Shown: positions 34,976 to 48,240, numbered from the stretch's first letter. The stretch: DNA of 64,000 nt from Cavenderia fasciculata (GCF_000203815.1 NW_004457639.1:1364001-1428000), one strand, 5' to 3'. Made by a program: numbers and translations. The notes: generated by a model not told the origin, from the sequence alone.

Positions 34976-37900
34976 TTATTTATTATTTATTTCTTCCAAA
35001 GATTGAGATAATTGAGTATTTAATAACATTTCAACAATATATAATCTATCAAGGATATGATGACGTTGGAATCTTTCTTTGATATACTCGAATATTTCAG
35101 AGGATTGGATTATCTTGTTTCCAAAAGTTTGTGATGTTGATGATAGGTGGATGGATGGAGGAACGATCTTTTGCATTTCATAAAATTGAACTAATCTTTC
35201 AACCAAATGTGATAGATAGATAGAATTGTTTGGTTGTGCTTTGATTGAATCGAGTAACATTTCAATGTGGAGTGATATGATTGGACCGAGATACCATCCA
35301 TCAAGCTTGGACAGTTTCATAATCAGTTCTGACAAGTCTGACAATTCTTTAAAGTATGAAGGGAATGTAGCTGAGGAAGATGCCAAATAAGGGGAGGATT
35401 GAAGAGTCGAGATTTTTTGATGTGTTTTGGTAATACTATCTTTTATCCAATCCAACAAGGTACCTTTTTGTGTTGGTGAATAAGATAGACCATCATCTCT
35501 GACGCAGACAGCCAACTTTTTAAGTAACTGTATTTGACTACGACCCGATCCTAAAATACAGTAAAATACACGGTTAAACAGATCCAATGTATCTTGGTGT
35601 TGTGGTCCTTTACATTCCGATTGGGTTGACAGTAAACACAGTAATAAACATCCATCATGTTTATATTCTTTTTGATTGGTTACGTGTAATCGGATGGCCA
35701 GAGGGACAAGATAATTCATATAGGAGAATACTTTATCTTGTCGACTACCAAGACACAGTCTCCCAAGTGTGAATTCAAACAACAAATTTGGGTCATTTTG
35801 TTGTTGATTTTGTCGATCAATCACTCTTTTCAATATCAATGGTAAATAGATATATGTTTGTTCTTTAATATCTGCACTATAAAATATCCATACCACTAAA
35901 TACTCTTGAATGAATCGATACACTATATCTTGTTGATAGTCTAGTGTTGTCAGCATTTTGTTGATAACTCTATTCAATGATTTCGATCGATTGTCCTCAG
36001 AGTATGATTGTTTTCGATCAAAATAATATATTATCTTGAATACAATATTCTCATCATCTTTGTATTTATCCAAAAATGAAATAATTAATGAATCCAAATT
36101 TGGTGACACCTAAGTAAAATAAATAAAGAATGTTAATTAAATTAAATATTATAATATTATTATTGATTATTATTATATTATTGATTATTATTTTGAATTA
36201 CATACAATTGTCATTTTTGATTTAATATTTAATTCTCTTGTATATTTCTTTTTGTGGATTATTGAATCAAAGAAATATGATTCGGCTTGGTTGACAAGAT
36301 ATGGATGATTTGATTTCAATGATTTTTCAAACATTTGATCAATTACATCTTGATACAATGGATGACATTCACTGTCAACTTGATTTAAATGTTGACCAAA
36401 TAAAAATAATCTACGTGGTTGTAGTAAATCTTGTTCCTGTTCTTGGTTAATGATACCATCATAAAATTCTTTTATACAATTGCCAAGTTTGTGATCGATT
36501 GGCATTTTTTTTGATAGTTTTGAAATTAATGTCATCAATTCGCATTGAGCAAGTACATTCCAACAATTATTATTATTATCATTTGAAACTATTGAGAAAA
36601 TTCTATAAATATATATATTGCAAAAAGATTATATTAATATTAATATGTTTGTATGTTACATTTGGATTGTTAAAATTAGAGATACAAACTTTTGAATGAA
36701 ATGATTATTAAATATTAAATGTGAATGAGATATTAATCGATTATTATGATTTTGATTTTGATTTGTTTGATGATAAGAAGAAGAAGAAGAAGAACCTCGA
36801 TCAATATATCTAAAGTCTACAAGATTTAATATTTTAAGGATAATTAATCTATCTTTACAATCAATGGTCTGAGTTGTTGTTGTTGTTGTTAACAATTCAT
36901 TAATATAATTAAAAATGATTGATACGAATATTTCATAGTTTGACCAACCACCAAGATTACGTATAACCATTAGACCAGATTTTGAATCTTTAACCTTTAT
37001 GAAATGTTCGTCATTCCAGACATCGACCATGTATTTTTGAATATCTAGTTGTTGTGGAATAAAGTATTCATCATTCCTAGCATTTTCAAATAGAATTGGT
37101 ATGGATAGTTTAAAGAATGAGTAAACATCCTCAGTCTTGTATAATTCTTGGTTAATTGATAATTGATGATTATAAATTCTATTTGTAATCTCTTTCTTGA
37201 GTTGTATTTGTTCTTCATCTTGATCATTAAACTCATAATGTTTAAAGATTGATAATAACATTAAAACTTCTTTTTCTTGTAAATCTCTGTTACTTAATTC
37301 TAATCTCCAAATATTACCCAACGTTTCAAATATTATATTTGAATAATTGATTGATTTTATCTTTGAAATTCCAATCAATATATAATCTATAATTTCTATT
37401 ATATATGGAATATGTTGTTGTTGGTCTTGTTGTTGTACATTATTTGTATTATTATTATTATTTGTATTACAAATATTATTAAACCATTTAAATATATCAA
37501 TTTTAAATATTTCTTGGTCATCACTATTATTATTACTTTTGTCTATTATTATTTTGAATGAAAGAATGAATGACAGTGAGTATAAATATAATATATCTAT
37601 CATCATTATGAGTATTAAGTGATTGATTGTGGTTACATACAACGATTAGTTAACATTAAACATATCATTCTCTTTAAATGAGTAAATGCAATACTATCAA
37701 CTAGAGTGGTTTGATGGCTATGATCATAGTTTTGGAATGCGTCAAGTATAGATGATCGTATTTTAATCTTTGTTTGATTGCTTAGAAGATGTAATATACA
37801 ATCGTGATTGACCATCTTGATATCATTCTCTATTCTTGTTGATAGATAATACAATAGCAATTGTAAACATGTCTACACAATTAAAGCATTATAGTTGATC

Positions 37901-38280
37901 TTAGTATATAGTATACAATTAATTGATAATATAATACATACATTGTTATTAATAATGTTATTGTTGTTTTTGTTTGTATGATTATGACACAACATATCGA
38001 CCAAGTTTAGTATACCTTGATTAGGGTTTAGTTGTATGTCATTGACTAGTTGTCTGACATCATCATCATTTGAACTAAACAGGTGCTGATGATGAGAGTT
38101 CACAACAACCCCTATTTGTTTAGCACTGGTAGTGGTAGTGGTAGTAGTTGTTGTTGTTGTTGTTGTTGATGACAATCGATAAAGAGTAGTAGGAGGTGGG
38201 AGAGGTGGAGGTGGAGGAGGAAGTGGAAGCTGACTTATATCAATGTAGTCATGATGATGATGGTTATTATCCTTATCCAT
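34976..38280 (-). CDS. Array family gene A (984 aa, intact)
   Basis: First, most diverged member of the tandem family. Exons in coding order are 37942-38280, 37641-37872, 36690-37542, 36206-36602 and 34976-36109, phases 0-1-2-0. The first exon is disordered with poly-Pro and poly-Thr and ends with the family segment NLVDMLCHN. Exon 2 has DCILHLLSNQTKIKIRSSIL. Exon 3 begins EIFKIDIFKWFNN and has FETLGNIWRLEL and LLSIFKHYEF. Exon 4 has VIDQMFEKSLKSNHPYLVN. Exon 5 has YIYLPLILKRVID in place of the usual GSIGKNAxIYLPAIM. Everything outside exon 1 looks alpha-helical, as in ARM/HEAT-like solenoids, but I can name no domain. No signal peptide or membrane span is seen. Confidence 0.8.
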
Positions 38281-38527
38281 TATTATTATAGTTGTTGTTA
38301 TTGAATTGTACAATTATAATCATACTAATATCAGCTGTTGTCATCATCTTAAACAATATCATTCTACGAGAATACTTTCAAAAAATATCATTGACATGAT
38401 CTTGTTTATTTCTTTTTTTTTTTTTACAAAGTATTATTTATTATTATTATTATTATTTATAATATTGCACAGCATTGTGTAAAGATAAGATTTATACTTA
38501 TTATATTATTAATAGTCATACATTTAA

Positions 38528-41513
38528 TTAATTATTATTTTTGTTTTTTAAGATATTGAGAGAAATATTAATTAATTCTTGGGATGATACTTGTCTTCCC
38601 AAAGATGATGTTAAAGTGAGGAGGGGTTGACAAGAATTGGATGTATTAATATATTTAAGGGAATTACACGTTTGTACTATTATATCAACCAATAGTTGTG
38701 TAGATTTGATATTCATCATACCACTACTACCACCATTAGTGGTTTGATTCAATACTAATACAGAGATTAATATATTGTCCAAATAGAATGATATCAATGG
38801 ATTCAAGAAGCCTTCGTCTTGACATTCATCATTATAGATTGTTTTAGTTGTCAAACTTATCAATTGAGAGTATTGTCGTAAAAGGGTTAACCATTCAGGG
38901 TCACCCATTTGATAACTACTGTCTTTGGCATCTTGATTTGTTTTAATGATACCTGATTCGATCCAATCGACTATTTTTAATCTTTGACGAACTGATAGTA
39001 GTTGTACACTACCACCACTTGCATCCATTAACCATTGCATCAATTGTTTGAGTGGGTCAACTTGTCTATACCTTGGTTGAAGAACTATATCTAGTACAAG
39101 TTGAAATAGTTGATTTGTCTCTTGATGGTGTATACCTTTTAAATCGACACAAATCCATAAAAGCTGAATAAATACACGTATTGATTGGGATCCTGTATGT
39201 TTGTTGGCCAAACTGATTAATTTGTTTTTGTAGGGATACAATTTGTCTCGTTGTTGTTGAAACAATTCAAATACTATCAAGAGTGACTTTGTTGGTAGAT
39301 CGGCAGTCCAACCTACCAATATTCTTTTCATCAAGCAGGGCAAGTAGACAAAGGACATGTCTTTTCTATCCAAAAGATGTTGCGTCATAAATCGATTCAA
39401 TAAGCTTACATTATTGTGTTCACAAAGTTGTTTGATGATTAATGTTAGATTTTTGTTTTGTTGAACACTACCTCGAAGTATCATGCTTCTCTTTTTGTTG
39501 TTTAAGAGATAATTAATCACCATGAATATATCTTCCTGCTGGTGATAAGATAGTGGACTTAGGAATTGATCAATGATTATATAGTCTAAATTTGGAGAAA
39601 GCTAAAGAAAAAAGAAAAAAAATTAATTAATTAATAAATACTTTTAACAAAATTTAATGGGGATACATACAATCAAGTGATTGATGGTCGATTTTTTTGA
39701 TAAATAATATAAAAAGATATCCTTTGATTTTTTGATAATTTGGGGATTACCTGATAAAAGTGATAGTTCAAACACTCTATCAATAATATCTTGATGAACT
39801 TTTGGATACTCTATTTTATCCAAATGACAAAGAAAAGTAAACAATGTCATTGGTTGAATTGATTCCTTATTATTAATAATACAGTTATACGCCTCTTTTA
39901 TATCTTGAATCTCCAAAGCATGAGTTTCATTTTCCACCAAGAGTATCGATAAAAACTCCAACACTTGACAATGAACATATGAATTATTTGTTTCTACAGT
40001 TAATAATATCCTACAACAAATAAAATAAAATTGATTCAAATAAATAATAAATAATAATTGAATTGTAAATGTAATCAAGTATTAATATTTACCTTTTGAG
40101 TAAATAAAGATCCATTCTAAAATTTGAATTGGTTTTTGCAAGGTCGGTCATATTTAATATGTTAAGAAATATTAAATTACCTTTCCAATCTTTTTTGTTG
40201 TTGTTGTTGTTGTTGTTGTCTAATAGAATGGTGCTATAATCTTGAATCACAGATAGTAGTCTATTGTGACACGAATTTTTAAAATATTGGTAAACCAATG
40301 ATTCTAATTTTGTCGATTTACTTTTCTGGTTGACCAATTGTTCTCCTCCTTTTAATCCTGATTGTTGTGGTGGAATAAAATAATCATCTTTATAAGCATC
40401 TTGGGTGATTAGTTGTTTGAACAATGAGTCTATATCTTTGGTTGATTGATACCAAAGTGTTGATGATGTTGGTAAATAATCGAAAATAAAATGTTTAATC
40501 TCTTTTCTTAGTGGTCTATGTACTTTGTTCAATTCATAGTGTTTAAAGATTGACAGCAACATTGCAATATCTTTGTCTCCCCATATATGTAGTCTCCAAA
40601 TAATATCCAATGTTTCAAATACCAACGATTCTGAAGAGTTTTGATGTGGGCGTGGTTGTTTAACCTTAACCTTTGACAATGCAACCAATAAATGTGGAAT
40701 CGTATCTTTGTACTTTGATTTTGATAGACTTGTCCGATCATATTCTTTTAAAGTATCATTAAACCATTTAATGGTTCCAATTCTAAATATATCCTCGTCA
40801 TCACTACCACTACTATCTAATCTTATTTAAAAATTTAAATAAATTAAATATAAATACAAATACAAATATAAATACAAATACAAATACAAATACAAATATA
40901 TGTAGTATATATAGGGTTAGTTACATACAACGATTATTTAAAATTAAACAAATTATTTTCTTTAACTTGATCATGTTCATTGATTCTTTCATTGTTATAT
41001 TTTGGTTCTTTTGAAAGTGGTATAGTAGATAGGACCGCATTTGTGTCTTGATGTGATTGCTTAGCAGAGGTAATATACAATCATTGTTTACCATCTTGTT
41101 GTCTTGTTTGTCTCTTAATGACATATAATCCAATAATAAATCTACACATATCTACACAAAATCATATGATTAATGGATTAGTTACAAAATTTAATGATCT
41201 CAGATCAGATGATTCATCTCTCTTTGTAATAACATACAGTGTAACCATAGGTATTATCATGCCTATCGTGATAACACAACATATGTAACAAGTTTAGTAT
41301 ACCTTGATAATGCGGTGGTTGCATAAACTGTAACTTGAATGTATCTTTAATCTTTTGATTGAGTCGACCTCCAACGACACCGACTTCTATTTGTTTGATC
41401 CATTGCACAAACTCTTTACTCGGTATCGTCATATTAACAAACTCGCCGTCCTCCATCACATTTAAATGTTGATTATTATTATTCACCATCAAATTAATAT
41501 TATAATATAACAT
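38528..41513 (-). CDS. Array family gene B (878 aa, intact)
   Basis: Exons in coding order are 41238-41513, 40929-41151, 40093-40816, 39671-40010 and 38528-39601, with the family phases and no lesion. The first exon lacks the usual DQDVLDLV motif and has QGILNLLHMLCYH instead, like gene A; A and B also share SPNLDxxI at the start of exon 5. They therefore form one subgroup of the family. Exon 3 has DIFRIGTIKWFND and FETLDIIWRLHIW. Exon 5 has LVVGW-type and PCLMKRILVGW segments instead of the GSIGKN box. The protein is predicted helical and soluble. The start is 221 bases from the divergently oriented gene C. Confidence 0.8.
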
Positions 41514-41734
41514 GGTTTGAGAAATTTTGAAGTTTCACGTCGTCAAATGATCATTTTTTTTAATTAATATTTTTTTTTTTTTTTGTTTGAAGAAAAATTA
41601 CTTGACCAGCTCAGCTCTTGGCAAACAATATCTTTTAAAAAAAAAAAGATACTTGCTAAAGAGAGAATGGTTCTTTTGTTATTCAAAATAAATGAGCAAA
41701 AGATAAATAGAAAACATAAATACTCGAGTATAAT
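41514..41734. promoter_or_regulatory. Divergent promoter between array genes B and C
   Basis: 221 bases between two divergent starts, very AT-rich with T and A homopolymers (41562-41584, 41636-41649). It must serve both directions if both genes are transcribed. Confidence 0.45.
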
Positions 41735-44502
41735 ATGAAAGGAAAACGCAGACCGTCATTTGGTGATGATGACAAAAGCAATGCAATGATGCAAATGTTA
41801 TCAACGTTACGTTTAGATACTACCATTCAACCAATTGACCATGTTATCAACAACAATCAGTTCAACAAGACTACTACTACTACTACTACTACAAGCAACC
41901 CATTTGCAACCGTCATCACCAACAATCTGTTCACTAATACAACAAGTAATCCATTCGCTAGTGAACAATTCCAACAACGACCAAATGATCAAGATGTATT
42001 GAAATTGGTACGTCTCTTATGCATTTAATAATACCATATCTAAAAATCTTTTCATCTTCACTTTCTTTTTTGTCTTTTGATTGAATTTAATTAGTTATAT
42101 AATATTCATCAAAGTAGCGGCCACTACTATACTATACATACAACGATTAGTTAACAGTAACAGAACTGCATACTTTACATTTGAAAAAGTGTCGCTTTTC
42201 TTTTCATCCGTATATGCATCAAGTATCAATGATCGTATTTCAATCTTTGTTTCATTGCTTAAAAATGATAGTACACAGTCTTGATTCATCGTCTTGTATT
42301 CATTATCTACTCTTCTTACATTATTTTAAAGGAGGATCAAGATAATCATCAAAATAATGCTTTTGGTCTATGGGTATCTATTATTGACACTGTATTATTT
42401 GCACTGTCAAAGATTAAACAACAATGTTATTCAGAATCGTTGATATTTGAAACATTGGATGCTATTTGGAGACTACATTATAAAGAGAATAGAGTTATTA
42501 TAAAGACAGAACAGATCCACATTTTTTTATCAATCTTTAAACATTATCAATTTAAAGATAATCAACTACAACTACAACAAGATATTACAAATCTTATTTA
42601 TAATAATCTTCCACCTCGATCACCTATATTGAAAACCAAAGAGTTTCAATTATTTTTCAAACAAACGATTGGTATTTTACTTTTAAATGCATATGACGAT
42701 GATTATTTTATTCCACAACGATTCGAACAAGATTATGATCAATTCATGATTGATTGGAATAAGGAAAACTATAAACCAACTTGTCAACAACCAAAATCAA
42801 GATTTATGTTTCTTCAATCTATTAGCTTAGAGTATAGGACTCTATTCAACTTGGTTTTAGATTACTTTAAAGTAATTTTAAAAGAAACAGCGTCAACAAC
42901 AACAAGTTGGAAAGATAAATTAGTTTTTCTTGGTTTGTTAAACTATATGGCTTCTTCTGGGCATCAACACGGTAATCCATTTTTATCTTTATTATCAGAT
43001 CCAGTTCTCCAAATGTATGTATTATTTATTTAATTAATTAATTTTATTATGATTTTAACACATAATTCTTCAATATTAAAATAGTATGATCTCAGGGTTA
43101 AATCAAGATAATGTACTGGTTCATTTAGAGTTGTTTAAATTTCTATTCAAATTTGATTACACTGTCATTTATGGATCTATGTTTAGATTGATTGTAAATG
43201 ATGTTTGGAAGGGAATCGTCAAAAGAAAAGAAGAATCTGTACAACCTCGTATTCTTTTTACCCTATGTACCTTTATTAAAGATACTGGAGACCTATCATT
43301 TTATCTAGATGTAACAGATGAAATATTTGAAAGATCGTTACAATCTGATACATATGTTGCCCAATATGCAAAAACATTGATTATTGAACAACCACACATA
43401 GTATGTATACGCATCATCTTAATCATATCACTTGTCATAATAAAAATTAATTTTTATTTATTTAGGCTGGTCCAAGATTGTTACCATCCATTTTGAGCTT
43501 TTTGGACCATTCTGATGGAGAATACCGTACCGACATGGTGTTTCAATATTTTGGCAGACACAAATCAACAATCTTCAACAACAGAAAATACTTAAAGATT
43601 ATTATGACTCGGCTTTTATTGGTACAACTTGATATTCAAGCGATCGATCTATTTATTTACAATCTATTTGATTGGATATTTCTATCTGAATCTTTTGCAA
43701 CGAATTTGGTCATTTATCTTCCGTTCATTCTGAAGAGAATATTAGACAGACCAACCACGGATGAAAAAAGACTTGTTAAATTTTGTGAAAAGTTGCCACC
43801 AAACTTTTTATATCCATACATTAATCGTTTGATTGTTCGGGCTATTGAACTATACAGCAACAACGGTTTTAAAACAACACTGTTGATGTGTTTATTTTCA
43901 ATATGTTGTTCACAAGTCAAACAGATCAACAACAAACAACAACAAATCAATACTTTCAACAATTACTCGATTTATTTACCATTTCCCATGGTGAAATACA
44001 ACCAGAACTAGTCAAAAGTTTGATTGAACATGCACAACTGACAGGCATTTCAATATCTATTGAACAAAAAACACAAATAATGGATTGGATTAAAAATGGA
44101 ATCTTTATTGTCCACGATCAGATCAAGAATCTTGATCCCAATAGCAATTTGCCAGGAACTCAATTGGACAAACTTCGACAATACTCTGAATTCATTCATC
44201 AAATTGCATCACTTGATCAAGATAATGATTGCAATCAATATTTAGAAATTGGAATTTATCATGTCGAACAAATGTTGGAAAGCATTAGAAGAGTTGCGTT
44301 GTTCGTCAATGACAAGGAATGTACTTTAAGTTTGGTAGCAAGTGCTTTCTTTTTCTATGAACTATTCAAAACTATTGACTTTTCTTGTCAAGCAAAGAAT
44401 ATCTGGTCCAGTCATTTCAACAAATATCTCAGAGATAATATTAAAAATGATGATCATTATCAATCGTTGTTATTCTTGACCAAACTCAATCAACCATATT
44501 AA
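41735..44502 (+). pseudogene. Array family gene C, opposite orientation, exon 2 inverted, exon 5 frameshifted
   Basis: The only member on the plus strand. Exon 1 starts MKGKRRPSFGDD and reaches DQDVLKLV. Exon 3 is about 42332-43014, exon 4 43085-43400 and exon 5 43466-44502. Between exons 1 and 3, about 42025-42330 carries exon 2 and the start of exon 3 in reverse: the minus strand reads NQDCVLSFLSNETKIEIRS and LLLTNRC. Exon 5 changes frame at about 43913-43917, after FSICCSQ, consistent with one missing base, and then continues normally (QTDQQQTTTNQ). A GTACGT donor at 42008 and an AG at 42330-42331 are in matching phase, so a transcript skipping the inverted block is conceivable, but the exon 5 frameshift would still truncate it. 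Confidence 0.8.
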
Positions 44503-44556
44503 TAGAATTCAAAAATAAATAACAATATATAGAGTTTTAATTAATCAAATCCTTAA

Positions 44557-45339
44557 TTACTTTATTGATCTGTTTGATTTAGTGAAATTGACTTGATTGG
44601 AGTAATCGATAAAAGTCAGAGATGGTTGAAACAAACTTGAATAATACTCTGTGTTTGTAAGATTGTCCAACATTTTTTCAATATGATATATTGCAATACC
44701 TAAATAATAGTCGCCGTTACCATTATCATCATAATCAAATAAAGACATTTGATGAATCAATTCAGAGTATAGTTGAAGGATGTCAAATTGTGGAGGTTCT
44801 TTTTGCGCTTAGAATTGAGAAGGGATAGTTGATCGTGGATAATTCCATTTTTAATCCAATCAATGATTTGTGTTTTTTGTCCAATGCTTGGTGAAATGCC
44901 TGCCTGTTGTAGGTGGTCAATCAAACCTTTGATTGGGTTTGAATTGTCAATATATTGAACCGTGAGGAATAAATCGAGTAATTGTTGAAACAACTGATTG
45001 GTTGCTGCTTGTTGTCGCTCAGTCTTGTTGTGTTGACAATAGATTGAAAATAACCTCGTCAATAGAGTTTTACTATCGTTGCTCATTCTACCAAAGAATA
45101 GCCCGTGGAACCAAAGAATTAAGATAAAAATGTATATGGTTTCGGAATTGGTGACACAGTTGCACAACTCGATTTTCAATTCTTGACAAGATAGTGGCTG
45201 GGAAGGTAGTTATTCTTTCCATGATTGCTGGAAGATAAATGGCTGCATTCTTTCCAATAGATCCATTGTAATAACTATATAGATACTTAGTAAATATATA
45301 ATTAGTTTGAGAGGTATATAATAATAATAATATATGGAT
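44557..45339 (-). pseudogene. Array copy D: 3' part of exon 5, frameshifted
   Basis: Minus-strand exon 5 sequence (NGSIGKNAAIYLPAIMERI, TNQLFQQLLDLF, QKTQIIDWIKNGI, YYLGIAIYHIEKMLD) is spread over three frames, with shifts near 45095 and 44805. It ends before the usual WSNHF C-terminus. The upstream edge breaks off next to an inverted repeat. Confidence 0.8.
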
Positions 45340-45676
45340 ATATGAATATATAGATAGTAATAATGACTTTAGATTAGATTGTAAATGATTATTAATTATA
45401 GTAATCAAAGATGAATATAGAATATAGAATGATTAATATTATAGTAATAATGAATAATGAATATAGAATGTAGAAATGTCTCTTTATTGGATTATTCTAA
45501 TCCTTTTTATAATTGTTGATCCAGACGACTAACTGACGATGGTTAGTCGTTAGTATTTTATCCAAAATACTTTACATATTTAACTTGTCCTAACCAGGAT
45601 TGAGTATATTGAGATCAATGAGATATCAATGAAATATCATTGAGATATCATTAATTTTAAACAATCTAGATCTAAC
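45340..45676 (+). repeat. Left inverted-repeat arm
   Basis: About 337 bases, starting ATATGAATATATAG and ending AATCTAGATCTAAC. It matches the reverse complement of 46628-46959 with only a few substitutions and indels. It contains an internal small palindrome (GACTAAC ... GTTAGTC) and a series of ATGAGATATCA repeats. Confidence 0.9.
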
Positions 45677-46627
45677 ATCCATCAAATATCCAATTTAACA
45701 AACCATTATAAATAAATCGATCAGCCAGCTCTAGGTTGCAAAATTCTGGTTCCAACAACAGTTGAGCGATACTGTTACACCATTTTCTTTATTGGCTGAC
45801 AACTCAACCTTGTTGAAATATCTGATTACCAGATCAAGTTTATCTTGATTCAGATCGGGTTGATGTAAAAAACCAATAATACTTGGTGCTAATCGTGTGT
45901 CCTATAAAAAAATAATTAATATCAAGTCGATTCATTAATGTATTTTAAATTGCTTACCAAGATTAATTCTTGTTTGGGTTGTAGAATCAAACATTCTGCA
46001 ATTGTGAAAACATAGTGATGATCTGATTTTAATGATTGTTCAATCACTTGACCAAGGACATCCTGATTCGGGTTAAAATTTCTTCTTTGATTTTTGCACT
46101 ATTTCTGCTGAGGGTATATAACAAACGAGGTTGTATTTGGTCTTGATTGATAATACGCTCCAAAAAGTCGTTTATAATTGATCGGAATCGAGTTTTGGAA
46201 ATGAAGTCCTCCTTTAATTTGAAAATAAATGTCAACAGCTCGTATTGAACAAGAACCCAAGGACATTTAATTTCTCTTTCCAACCAAATTTTTCATTTAC
46301 CAATACTTTGAAGTAATCTAAAAATGATGATGAATAGAGTCTGATCATCGCTCAAATTGATATGTTGAAAGTCAAATCTTGATTTTGTGATTGATTCGTT
46401 TTGGAAATAAATTTGAATATTCCAAAAAACCATGAATCGATCCTAATCTTTTTCAAATTGTTGTGGGATAAAAGAATATTCAGTTTCACTTTGAAATAAA
46501 ATACCAATCGTTTGTTTGAAAAATACTTGAAACTCTATGTTGGTCCATAGGTGTGATCGAGGAGGTAGATGATTAAAAATGCCTTTTATAATTTCTTGTT
46601 TGAGTTGTACTTGTTTGTCTTCTTTTT
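45677..46627 (-). pseudogene. Array copy D: exon 3 end, exon 4 and exon 5 start between the repeats
   Basis: On the minus strand, exon 3 sequence (VFFKQTIGILFQ) runs into a damaged exon 4 (VLVQYELLTFIFKL, INDFLERIINQDQIQPR). An exon 5 start (RLAPSIIGFLHQ ... LLNWIFDG) follows. Several frame changes and stops are present. It belongs to the same decayed copy as the pieces outside the repeats. Confidence 0.75.
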
Positions 46628-46959
46628 GTTAGATCTAGATTGTTTAAAATCAATGATATCTCAATGATATTTCATTGATATCTCATTGATCTCAATATAC
46701 TCAATCCTGGTTAGGACAAGTTAAATATGTAAAGTATTTTGGATAAAATACTAACGACTAACCATCGTCAGTTAGTCGTCTGGATCAACAATTATAAAAA
46801 GGATTAGAATAATCCAATAAAGAGACATTCTATATTCTATATTCATTATTCATTATTACTATAATATTATTCATTCTATTTATTCATTCTTTTATTATTA
46901 GAATTAATAATCATTTACAATCTAATCTAAAGTCATTATTACTATCTATATATTCATAT
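46628..46959 (-). repeat. Right inverted-repeat arm
   Basis: About 332 bases, the reverse-complement partner of 45340-45676, beginning GTTAGATCTAGATT and ending TATATATTCATAT. Confidence 0.9.
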
Positions 46960-46984
46960 GTGAGAAGTCAAAACAACTGCGCTG

Positions 46985-48240
46985 GGTTTTTCGCAAAACT
47001 CATATAAATTATAAATGGTAGTACGCAGTCTTGATTAACTGTCTTTTTATCATTACCTATTCTGACCGAAAGATACTTGAATAATAATTTAAAAATAAAT
47101 TAAAGTCATCCTAATTATACAATTAATAAGATTGAGAATTTCATAGGATTTATCAATTTTATACCTACATTGTTATCTAAAACAGTATTACTGCATAGCT
47201 TTTGCACCAAGTTTAAGACATTTTGATCAGTTTCTTGCTTTGGTTCATATGCCGGAATGGATTTGGTTTGGGTTGTTTCCAAGTTTAATCGAGCTTGATC
47301 TGAGGATTCCTCTGTTTGAATACAATCAGTTTGGGATCTCTCTTTCTCTAATATTATATAGATTATTTTTTAAAGTGTAGTCTCCAAATTGTATCCAATG
47401 TTTTAAATACCAACGTTGAATGACATGGTTGTTTGACCTTTGACAGTGCAAATAATGTACTTTCAATTGGTAGGTGCTGATATCAATCTATTGATTACTG
47501 TACCCAATTCATTTTGACTGTTGACGATTACTTGGTTTCGTTAACATAATATCAACCCATTTAATAATACCAAATCTAAATATCTCTTCATCTTTACTCG
47601 ATTGTTTGTCTTGGTTGTGATTAGTTGTATTTATTACTCTTATTATTATATTTTTTTTTTAATTTAGATTCGTCAAAAGTTTTGAGTAATTTGTAAAAGT
47701 ATTGGATACATGGAATCAACTCTGAAATATACTTTTTGTTTTTAATATTATCCAACATTTGTTCGACATGATATATTGCAACTCCAATATAATAGTCACC
47801 ACCACAATTACCAATATCATCACCATAGTCAAATCGTGTCATTTGATGAATCAATCGAGAGTATACTCTAAGAGTGTTCAATTGTGGAGGGCTCTTATCG
47901 TGAGTAGGATTGAGGAGGGATAGGTTATCAGTGGAGAATGAGAATTCCATTTTTAATCCACACATATATGATAATATTATAAGACTAAACAACAATACAA
48001 GCTTTGTTATTTACAGCAGTATTATCGCATACTCTCTTCACCAAGTTTAATACATCTTGATTTTTTATTGTGGTTGTAGTATTGATTCATTTGTTGCAAT
48101 ATCATGACTGGTGCTTAGCTTTTGATCATTCGTAGTTTGTTGTTGTTGATTCGATTTAGTTATACGATTGACAGTTTGTCTTGATATGAAGATGGTTTTG
48201 TATTTTGGTTTCATAATGCAAGATTCAAGATGTTTAAAAT
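46985..48240 (-). pseudogene. Array copies: shuffled exon fragments
   Basis: Minus-strand pieces of the family in non-canonical order. From high to low coordinate: an exon 1 end (about 48240-48000, NQDVLNLV... type), an exon 5 3' piece (about 47950-47660, VAIYHVEQMLDNIKN) and an exon 3 start (about 47640-47390, RFGIIKW region). Then come another exon 1 end (about 47350-47180) and an exon 2 (about 47150-46985, truncated at its 3' end). Reading frames are broken. At least two copies contributed. Confidence 0.75.

Larger units (their letters stand above)
45340..46959. mobile_element. Segment bounded by long inverted repeats (foldback-like)
   Basis: Two nearly identical inverted arms of about 335 bases enclose 951 bases of array-family coding debris rather than a transposase. 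Long inverted terminal repeats of similar length occur in dictyostelid DIRS-type elements and in foldback elements. I see no tyrosine recombinase, reverse transcriptase or transposase here. It may equally be two solo copies of one short element inserted in opposite orientations. No clear target-site duplication was found by eye. Confidence 0.45.

Noticed and set aside
42095-42289. Separate small minus-strand gene inside gene C
   Set aside because: It is exon 2 of the array family in inverted orientation, without its own start or neighbours.
45340-46959. Complete DIRS-1 type retrotransposon
   Set aside because: Inverted repeats are of similar length, but there is no reverse transcriptase or tyrosine recombinase between them; only array-family debris.
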